Positions 6,885-12,094 of a stretch of 12,094 nt of DNA are shown piece by piece. This DNA comes from SZUA-117 sp964630795 (lineage in GTDB: Bacteria; Pseudomonadota; Gammaproteobacteria; Steroidobacterales; Woeseiaceae). How positions within the stretch are numbered: the stretch's first letter is position 1; the number at the start of each line of letters is the position of its first letter. The notes below the pieces were generated by a model, which had not been told where the DNA came from, ran no database searches, and saw only the letters and a program-made list of their open reading frames with translations. The DNA is taken from positions 1 through 12,094 of the forward strand of contig CAZVWF010000073.1 of assembly GCA_964630795.1 (NCBI GenBank). The letters run 5' to 3'. Made by a program: the position numbers and the translations under genes.

Positions 6885-6910
6885 GCCGGTGCCGTGCCCG
6901 GCGGGGTTTT
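6885..6910 (+). terminator. Possible weak rho-independent terminator after the SpdH-like gene
   Basis: GCCGG (6885-6889) and CCGGC (6898-6902) can pair across an 8-base loop and are followed by GGGG and five T residues. The stem is short and four G lie between stem and T tract, so it is a weak candidate. It is the only one seen in the 227-base gap 6799-7025. Confidence 0.25.
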
Positions 6911-7025
6911 TGCAGATGCAGTTCGTTGGTGTTTTGCTCAATGTATCACCGGACAAGATTCGCAAATGAAGTGGTCAGGCGGAGTGTTATGCTCTCGCCG
7001 TCAATAGAACGACAAGAACCAGACC

Positions 7026-7928
7026 TTGATCGATAAGAAAGACCATCTCGATGTCCTTGCGGTCAGCACAGTATTGATTCTGTGCATGAGCTGGGGCGTG
7101 CAGCAGGTTGTCATCAAGCTCACGCTGGTCGATATCTCGCCGGTGATGCAGGCCGCGTTTCGTTCTATTGGTGCGTTGGTCATTTTGACAGGCTGGGCAC
7201 TCATACGGCGTGATCCCCTGTTCGTTCGTGATGGCACGCTTTGGTGGGGTGTCGCCGCCGGCATCTTCTTCGCCGCTGAATTCGTGCTGATCTTCTGGGG
7301 ACTCGAATTCACCAACGCGTCGCGATCGGTGATTTTTCTATTCTGCTCCCCGTTCGTGGTGGCGCTGGGCAGCCAGTGGTTTGTGCCCGGTGAGCGTCTC
7401 AATCGGCTCCAGTTTACCGGTCTCGGTATTGCTTTCGTCGGAATTATCATAGCGTTCGGGGAGTCGATGACATTGCCAACCAGGACCATGCTGATTGGGG
7501 ACACGATGCTCATTGCTGCGGCAATCTTCTGGGGTGCTGCAACCGTGGTGGTTAAAGCAGGACCGCTGGCAACGATTTCGCCGACCCGGACTTTGCTTTA
7601 CCAGCTCGCAGTATCCGCCCTGATCCTGCCCGTTGCCTCCTGGAGTCTCGGCGAGCCTGGTGTTATTCGCTGGTCGACGTTTGCGATAGCCAGCGTCGCC
7701 TACCAGACCATCTGGGTGGTTGCGATCACCTATCTCGCCTGGTTCTGGTTGATTCGTCACTACCCGGCACCGAAGATTGCCTCGTTTACTTTCTTCACTC
7801 CGATCTTTGGCGTGTTCGCAGGGTGGCTGATCCTGGACGAACCCCTCACGATCGCCTTGCTGGTCGCGCTGGCGCTCGTGGCTACCGGCGTCTGGCTGGT
7901 TAACCGGCAGGAGGCAGGCAATGGCTAA
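7026..7928 (+). CDS. EamA/DMT-family inner membrane transporter
   Basis: 300 residues with about ten hydrophobic segments across the whole length and two repeated EamA-type halves. The halves are seen as LILCMSWGVQQVVIKLTL and RSIGALVILTGWALIRR in the first, and LIAAAIFWGAATVVVKAG and FFTPIFGVFAGWLILDEPLT in the second. The last segment is the typical EamA end (DEPLT, then a helix, then WLVNR). Such permeases export or import amino acids, amines or other small metabolites; substrate unknown. Start: the only start codon before the first membrane segment is TTG 7026. An in-frame stop lies at 7005-7007 and the first ATG (7083) would cut into helix 1. Shine-Dalgarno support is poor. The stop overlaps the next gene by 8 bases, so the two are co-transcribed. 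Confidence 0.9.
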   Translation: MIDKKDHLDVLAVSTVLILCMSWGVQQVVIKLTLVDISPVMQAAFRSIGALVILTGWALIRRDPLFVRDGTLWWGVAAGIFFAAEFVLIFWGLEFTNASRSVIFLFCSPFVVALGSQWFVPGERLNRLQFTGLGIAFVGIIIAFGESMTLPTRTMLIGDTMLIAAAIFWGAATVVVKAGPLATISPTRTLLYQLAVSALILPVASWSLGEPGVIRWSTFAIASVAYQTIWVVAITYLAWFWLIRHYPAPKIASFTFFTPIFGVFAGWLILDEPLTIALLVALALVATGVWLVNRQEAGNG

Positions 7929-8382
7929 ACTGCTCTTCGTTTGCCACTGTCCGTCGGACAACACTCGTCGACTGCGCGATGCCGCGTTGACCGGTATCGA
8001 TCAACTGGCGCCGGATAATATTAAGGTCCGATCGCTGTCGCCGCTCGAGGCAAGTGCAGAAGATATTGAATGGTGTGACGGTATCTTGATGGGGACGACA
8101 GAGAACTTCGGTTACATGGCGGGACTGATCAAGGATTTTTTCGAGCGAATTTACTATCGGTGTCTCGAATCCAGCCAGGGCCTGCCGGTTGCGCTCTATA
8201 TTCGTGCAGGAGAAGACGGACGAGGAACACAAACGAGCATCGGCAAGATCACGACCGGTCTGCGGTGGAAGAATGTGTCCGAGCCGCTGATCCTTCGCGG
8301 CCAGTGGGATGACGCTTTCGACGAACAGGTAGCCGAACTCGCGATGACGCTCGCGGCCGGAATGGATGCTGGCATCTACTAG
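7921..8382 (+). CDS. Flavodoxin-like / NAD(P)H-dependent FMN reductase-type small protein
   Basis: 153 residues, no signal peptide, probably cytoplasmic. The first strand LLFVCHCPSDNTRRL (4-18) leads into a phosphate-binding loop of flavodoxin type. A second strand and loop, GILMGTTENFGYMAGLIKDF (54-73), resembles the FMN-contacting GTP..FG.....KDF segment of the WrbA/FMN-reductase group, followed by FFERIYYR. The third strand is LPVALYIRAGEDGRG. An FMN-dependent redox role is likely; reaction and partner unknown. AGGAGG lies 5 bases upstream of the ATG, and the start overlaps the permease stop by 8 bases. The length fits a minimal flavodoxin fold. Confidence 0.82.
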   Translation: MAKLLFVCHCPSDNTRRLRDAALTGIDQLAPDNIKVRSLSPLEASAEDIEWCDGILMGTTENFGYMAGLIKDFFERIYYRCLESSQGLPVALYIRAGEDGRGTQTSIGKITTGLRWKNVSEPLILRGQWDDAFDEQVAELAMTLAAGMDAGIY

Positions 8383-8458
8383 TCGAGACCGGGCAGTATC
8401 GCCAGCTGCCAAAGCACATAACCCAGGTCACTAGGATGCAGGTCGTATTCCTGGTTGG

Positions 8459-10867
8459 ATGGTTTTCCCGGAAGAGCCCGGGCCGATCAGCTCGCCATCT
8501 GATCGGGTGAATCTGAATATTCCGGGCGGCATTGCCGGTACAATTCTCCGATCGGCAGTCGGGAGAAGGCTTTTGAGAATCATCGGACGAATTCGCGACA
8601 GCGCGAAATCGATCAAGGCGGCGATGACGCCGCCCATGGCCGGTTGGACCGGCGCAGCGATCGCGGTCTGCATCCTCGGGACGATAATTGCGGCCGCCTT
8701 TTTCACGACGACCTTCCTGCAGGACTTCACGCTGCAAAAGCTGCCGGCCTATATTGCGACTGTCAGCCTGTCGATTGCGGCCGGGTTTGGCGTAATTCTG
8801 GCTGCCACGCTCGTGATGAAGATTCCGGTGCCGTATCGGTATGCGCTTGCACTGTTCGCGCCCTTTATCCTGATGTACACGTTTCCGGGCGGTGCGCCGC
8901 ACAGCCTGATCGCCGGCGTCGTCCTGATACTGCTGTTTTCGTTGATGGGCGGGGCATACGCAGCACTGCAACGCGGCGGCTTCAGTTTTCCGTACCAGAA
9001 GATCGCGTTCTCGGTGCTGGCACTCGGCGTCCTGGGCGTCATTGCCGGCCTTTATGCGATCTTCAGTGCAAAGGACATCGCCAACCCGATTCTCGAGGAC
9101 TATGTCCTGGAGGATCGGACGCTCGACCTGCCAAATCCAGGGTTGCCGGGGGATTACGAGGTGTTGACGCTCACCTACGGCAGCGGCAAGGATCTGCGCC
9201 GCCCCGAATACGGTGACGAGGTGGATATCGTGTCGCGACGCGTCGATGGCTCGAAGCTGATCGATAACTGGGACGGCCTTGCCGGTTGGCTGCGTTCATC
9301 TTACTGGGGCTTTGGTGTCGACGAGTTACCCCTGCAGGCGCGCGTATGGTACCCCGATGGCGATGGCCCGTTCCCGCTCGTGCTGATCGTGCACGGCAAT
9401 CACAGCATGGAAGACTTTTCCGATCCGGGCTACGACTATCTGGGCGAGCTTTTCGCAAGCCGCGGCATCATTCTGGCCTCCGTGGATGAGAATTTTATTA
9501 ACTTCACCCGTTCCGCATGGGTCAATGTCTTTGAGAATCAGCCCGGCCTGCGTGAGGAAAACGATGCTCGCGGGTGGTTGTTGCTCGAGCACCTCGCACT
9601 CTGGCGCGACTGGAACAACGAGGAAGGTCACCGTTTCTCCGGCAAGGTCGACACCGAACGGTTCGCTTTGATTGGTCACTCGCGCGGCGGTGAAGCGGTC
9701 GGCATTGCTGCCGCATTCAACGCACTGGACCGCTACCCGGACGATGCCACGGTGGACTTCGATTTCGGTTTCAACCTGCGGGGCGTCATCGCCATTGCAC
9801 CGGTTTACGGACAATATGAGCCGCGCGACCGGCCGACACCAGTCCGGGATGTCAACTACTTCACCATTCATGGCGATATGGATGGTGACGTTCAGACTTT
9901 CGAAGGCGTCGCACAGTATTCGCGAACGATGTTCTCTGGCGAAGAACATCGCTTTCGCTCTTCGCTTTATGTCCTTGGCGCCAATCATGGCCAGTTCAAT
10001 ACGACCTGGAACAATGTCGATGTGGGTTTGTTCCGCGCCTGGGCGCTGGATCTCGACGGCATCATGGACGGTGAGGCCCAGCGTGATGTCGCCCGCGTCT
10101 ACTTCAGTGCATTCCTGGAAGTCGTGCTCTATGACCGGAAGGAATACCTGCCAATGTTCCGCGATGCGCGGTATGCGGCTGACTGGTTGCCCGACACCTT
10201 TTATATCAGTCAGTACGCCGATACGGATGACACCGTCATCACCGACTTCGAGGAAGATATCGACCCGTCGACGATGCGCATTCCCGGCGGGCGGATCACG
10301 ACGGCAAACCTCAGCAAGTGGTTCGAGGTCGCTAACGAACTCAAATACGACGAGCTGGATACCCACAGCCTCGTCGTTGCCTGGGATGAGCGATTCAGCG
10401 AAGAGCCGGCCCGTGTTCAGTTCGAATTGCCCACGCCGATCGGGGCGGAAACACTCGTGATGTCATTGTCGGCCTACGACACGGGTACCTTGCCGGACGA
10501 CTTTGAAAAGGAGGGTGGCGACGATCCGGATTCGGAGGACTTCTCAGACGATGAGTCCAGGAACCCGGAGCCACTCGACTGGACCATCGTGCTGACAGAC
10601 AGCAACGGACAAACCGCTGCATTGCCGTTGTCCACGGACTCGGGCCTTTACCCGCTCATCAATGCGATCCCGTGGCGCGCAGGCTTCCTGGATTCGACCG
10701 ACCCTACTGAAGTCCTGTTTCGCCGCTTCGAATTGCCACTGGCCGAATTCGTGTTCGCGAATCCTGATTTCGATCGAATGGCCATTGCGGAGATCAGCTT
10801 TGTATTCGATCGATCGGGGAAGGGCGCAATCATCATTGACGATCTGTTGGTTACCCGGGCGCAGTAG
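8459..10867 (+). CDS. Membrane-anchored alpha/beta hydrolase with C-terminal beta-rich domain
   Basis: Up to 802 residues. About five membrane helices (roughly 63-85, 95-121, 127-142, 148-170, 180-203) precede a linker. A catalytic alpha/beta-hydrolase domain (about 290-560) follows: strand and oxyanion loop LVLIVHGNHS (307-316), nucleophile elbow GHSRGG with Ser408, candidate acids in FTIHGDMDGD (468-477), and catalytic His510 in LGANHGQF. The C-terminal part (about 592-802) is beta-rich with an acidic loop (680-699) and resembles a carbohydrate-binding-like sandwich, but this is only an impression. Serine-hydrolase chemistry on an ester or similar bond is likely; substrate unknown. Start: ATG 8459 is the outermost choice used here. 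TTG 8573 may be the real start because GGAG lies 7 bases upstream (8562-8565), a TACAAT lies at 8540-8545, and residues 1-38 use rare codons and look non-coding; that form has 764 residues. Confidence 0.88.
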   Translation: MVFPEEPGPISSPSDRVNLNIPGGIAGTILRSAVGRRLLRIIGRIRDSAKSIKAAMTPPMAGWTGAAIAVCILGTIIAAAFFTTTFLQDFTLQKLPAYIATVSLSIAAGFGVILAATLVMKIPVPYRYALALFAPFILMYTFPGGAPHSLIAGVVLILLFSLMGGAYAALQRGGFSFPYQKIAFSVLALGVLGVIAGLYAIFSAKDIANPILEDYVLEDRTLDLPNPGLPGDYEVLTLTYGSGKDLRRPEYGDEVDIVSRRVDGSKLIDNWDGLAGWLRSSYWGFGVDELPLQARVWYPDGDGPFPLVLIVHGNHSMEDFSDPGYDYLGELFASRGIILASVDENFINFTRSAWVNVFENQPGLREENDARGWLLLEHLALWRDWNNEEGHRFSGKVDTERFALIGHSRGGEAVGIAAAFNALDRYPDDATVDFDFGFNLRGVIAIAPVYGQYEPRDRPTPVRDVNYFTIHGDMDGDVQTFEGVAQYSRTMFSGEEHRFRSSLYVLGANHGQFNTTWNNVDVGLFRAWALDLDGIMDGEAQRDVARVYFSAFLEVVLYDRKEYLPMFRDARYAADWLPDTFYISQYADTDDTVITDFEEDIDPSTMRIPGGRITTANLSKWFEVANELKYDELDTHSLVVAWDERFSEEPARVQFELPTPIGAETLVMSLSAYDTGTLPDDFEKEGGDDPDSEDFSDDESRNPEPLDWTIVLTDSNGQTAALPLSTDSGLYPLINAIPWRAGFLDSTDPTEVLFRRFELPLAEFVFANPDFDRMAIAEISFVFDRSGKGAIIIDDLLVTRAQ
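8540..8575 (+). promoter_or_regulatory. Candidate -10 element, ribosome site and alternative TTG start of the hydrolase gene
   Basis: TACAAT (8540-8545) could be a -10 element, GGGAGAAGG (8561-8569) is a strong ribosome site, and TTG (8573-8575) sits 7 bases after GGAG. No convincing -35 is seen. If used, the gene has its own promoter separate from the permease operon and starts 38 codons later than the ATG. Confidence 0.35.
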
Positions 10868-10875
10868 GAGGCGCA

Positions 10876-11247
10876 ATGCCGCTGGACAAACTTCAAATCA
10901 ATCACTGGGATGGCATCGAACTCGAAACCGTCAATCCGTACATGAAACGGCGTATCGCTACCGGTGAACTCATGACGGTGGCCCGAGTCTACCTGGCGGA
11001 CGGCTACACCGTGCCGATGCACAGCCATCACAATGAACAGGTGACCCAGGTTATCAGCGGGAAGATGCACTTCGTATTCGGTGAAAACCGGGACAAAGAA
11101 CAGGTGCTCGGCCCTGGCGACTGCGTGGTCATACCGGCACATTTTCCGCACGAAGCGACCGCCATCGGGGATGTCGAGGAAATGGATATGTGGGCGCCGC
11201 GCCGTGAGGACTGGCTGGACGGCTCGGATGCCTACCTGACGGAATAG
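10876..11247 (+). CDS. Small single-domain cupin
   Basis: 123 residues, cytoplasmic. The cupin metal-binding motif 1 is visible as GYTVPMHSHHNEQVTQVISG (43-62), with His49, His51 or His52 and Glu54 as probable ligands. Motif 2 is PGDCVVIPAHFPHEA (80-94), with His92. It is therefore likely to bind a divalent metal; the function could be an isomerase, a dioxygenase or a sensor, and cannot be chosen from sequence. The ribosome site AGGAGG overlaps the TAG stop of the hydrolase gene, with the ATG 8 bases after that stop, so expression is coupled to the hydrolase. Confidence 0.88.
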   Translation: MPLDKLQINHWDGIELETVNPYMKRRIATGELMTVARVYLADGYTVPMHSHHNEQVTQVISGKMHFVFGENRDKEQVLGPGDCVVIPAHFPHEATAIGDVEEMDMWAPRREDWLDGSDAYLTE

Positions 11248-11394
11248 GGGTTTCGGGCCTGTGCTGCTTGGTTTTTGTCAGGCGGCGAGAACGTCCCGGG
11301 CCCCTGGAATGACGGGACCAGGCACAGCGCATCGCCCTTGCATCCGCTGTGATATAAAGCGCATTCACTGCGTCACGATGAATATCACAAAGCG
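11248..11394. promoter_or_regulatory. Intergenic region with inverted repeat and candidate promoter for the oxygenase
   Basis: GTCCCG (11293-11298) and CGGGAC (11313-11318) form a 6-base inverted repeat with a 14-base spacer. TG-A-TATAAA (11350-11358) resembles an extended -10 element, ahead of the oxygenase ATG at 11395. No good -35 or terminator with a T tract is seen. Confidence 0.3.
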
Positions 11395-12094
11395 ATGGCT
11401 GAGTTGAAAGATGACCTGGACCAGTACCCGGTTGCCCAATCGGGCGAGGTCGTGCAGCGGGTTCCGGTTATCGACGTCGGCGCCATCGTTCATGATGCGG
11501 CATCGCCGGCCGCCAACGAAGCTGTGCAGTCAATTGCCGCCGCTGCATCGGAGTGGGGTTTCTTCCAGGTCGTCAATCACGGAGTCCCCGGTTCACTGAT
11601 CGATGCCACCTGGCGCGAGACCACCGACTTTTTTGACCGGCCCGCATCCGTCAAGGACGCGATCATGCGCACCCGGGACAATCCCTGGGGGTATTACAAC
11701 AACGAACTCACCAAGAACCAGCGCGACAAGAAGGAAGTGTTTGACTACACGACCGACGGTGTCGATCCAATTTACGCATCCGAAAATCGCTGGCCCGACG
11801 TTGACGACAGTTTTCGGAAAACCCTGTGTGCCTACCGGGACGCGGTGACCGACCTCAGCCTCGCCTTGTTACGTGCGTTCTGCATCGGACTCGATTTGCC
11901 TGCCGGATTCATGCAGTCCGATTTTGCGAAGGGTCATACCGGCTTCATCCGCCTGAACTATTACCCGGTCAGGGATCCGCTGGAAGCCGCCAATGTCGAG
12001 GCATTGCCGGTAGCCGATCTTGGTGTACACCACCATACTGACGCCGGGGCCCTGACCGTATTGATGCAGGATGACGTCGGCGGATTGCAGGTAT
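11395..12094 (+). CDS. 2-oxoglutarate/Fe(II)-dependent oxygenase, isopenicillin N synthase family (partial, 3' end off the window)
   Basis: 233 residues visible from ATG 11395, running off the end. The N-terminal DIOX_N part shows VPVIDVGAIV (23-32) and SEWGFFQVVNHGVPGSLIDA (52-71). The double-stranded beta-helix part shows FIRLNYYP (184-191), then the iron-binding HTD motif (His214, Asp216) in LGVHHHTDAGALTVL and QDDVGGLQV. The distal His and the 2-oxoglutarate-binding RxS lie beyond the window. Family members carry out hydroxylation, desaturation or ring formation on small metabolites, in the cytoplasm. The substrate cannot be told. The start lacks a clear Shine-Dalgarno sequence; other in-frame starts do not fit the domain edge better. 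It is separated from the cupin gene by 147 bases and may have its own promoter. Confidence 0.9.
   Translation, partial: MAELKDDLDQYPVAQSGEVVQRVPVIDVGAIVHDAASPAANEAVQSIAAAASEWGFFQVVNHGVPGSLIDATWRETTDFFDRPASVKDAIMRTRDNPWGYYNNELTKNQRDKKEVFDYTTDGVDPIYASENRWPDVDDSFRKTLCAYRDAVTDLSLALLRAFCIGLDLPAGFMQSDFAKGHTGFIRLNYYPVRDPLEAANVEALPVADLGVHHHTDAGALTVLMQDDVGGLQV

Noticed and set aside
7338..8412. Long minus-strand open frames opposite the permease and flavodoxin-like genes
   Set aside because: Their translations are Arg/Gln/His-rich, without domain signatures, and lie opposite well-supported genes.
8249..8971. Minus-strand open frame of 240 codons across the start of the hydrolase gene
   Set aside because: Strongly basic low-complexity translation, overlapping two better-supported plus-strand genes.
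9326..10366. A 346-codon open frame on the minus strand
   Set aside because: It lies wholly antisense to the hydrolase domain, whose catalytic motifs are clear; its translation shows no recognisable domain, so it is a shadow of high-GC coding sequence.
1..12094. CRISPR array, insertion sequence, integrase, tRNA or rRNA
   Set aside because: No regularly spaced repeats, transposase or integrase motifs, or cloverleaf/rRNA-like stretches were seen on reading both strands; by-eye search cannot exclude a short degenerate element.

Overview
The window (GC-rich, no tRNA/rRNA, no CRISPR array, no transposase seen) looks like chromosomal DNA of a Gram-negative bacterium, most likely a gammaproteobacterium. 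The reasons are Sec and twin-arginine leaders, a lipobox, a periplasmic c-type cytochrome, AGGAGG-type ribosome sites and tightly packed operons. The taxon is inference; no phylogenetic marker is present.

Left part (1-3274, minus strand): an operon in the order large subunit - mauE - mauD - small subunit - c-type cytochrome (cut by the window start). It encodes a tryptophan tryptophylquinone (TTQ) amine dehydrogenase and its maturation proteins. Both TTQ tryptophans and the catalytic Asp are present in the small subunit. The cysteine pattern and the large-subunit motifs resemble aromatic amine dehydrogenase (AauB/AauA) more than methylamine dehydrogenase. The junctions mauE/mauD and mauD/small subunit overlap by 8 and 4 bases, so the genes are translationally coupled. 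Two adjacent inverted repeats lie upstream of the large-subunit gene, opposite a small plus-strand membrane protein gene (3392-3712) of unknown function.

Middle part (3713-6798): two divergent flavoprotein genes share a 98-base intergenic region. The minus-strand gene encodes a Tat-exported lipoprotein of the D-amino-acid oxidase (DAO) family. Its motif order appears circularly permuted: the segment that ends a normal DAO precedes the Rossmann FAD motif. The plus-strand gene encodes a Tat-exported FAD oxidoreductase resembling periplasmic spermidine/polyamine dehydrogenase (SpdH). With the TTQ operon, three different periplasmic amine-oxidising enzymes sit within about 7 kb, suggesting an amine or polyamine scavenging locus whose electrons enter the respiratory chain.

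Right part (7026-12094, plus strand): a DMT/EamA permease (TTG start) overlaps by 8 bases a small flavodoxin-like protein. An 800-residue protein follows, with about five N-terminal membrane helices, an alpha/beta-hydrolase domain and a C-terminal beta-rich domain, and it is coupled to a small cupin. After a 147-base gap comes a 2-oxoglutarate/Fe(II) oxygenase of the isopenicillin N synthase family, cut by the window end. These genes look like metabolite transport and processing; no link to the amine genes is visible beyond proximity.

The strongest unusual signal is the permuted, membrane-tethered DAO next to the SpdH-like gene.
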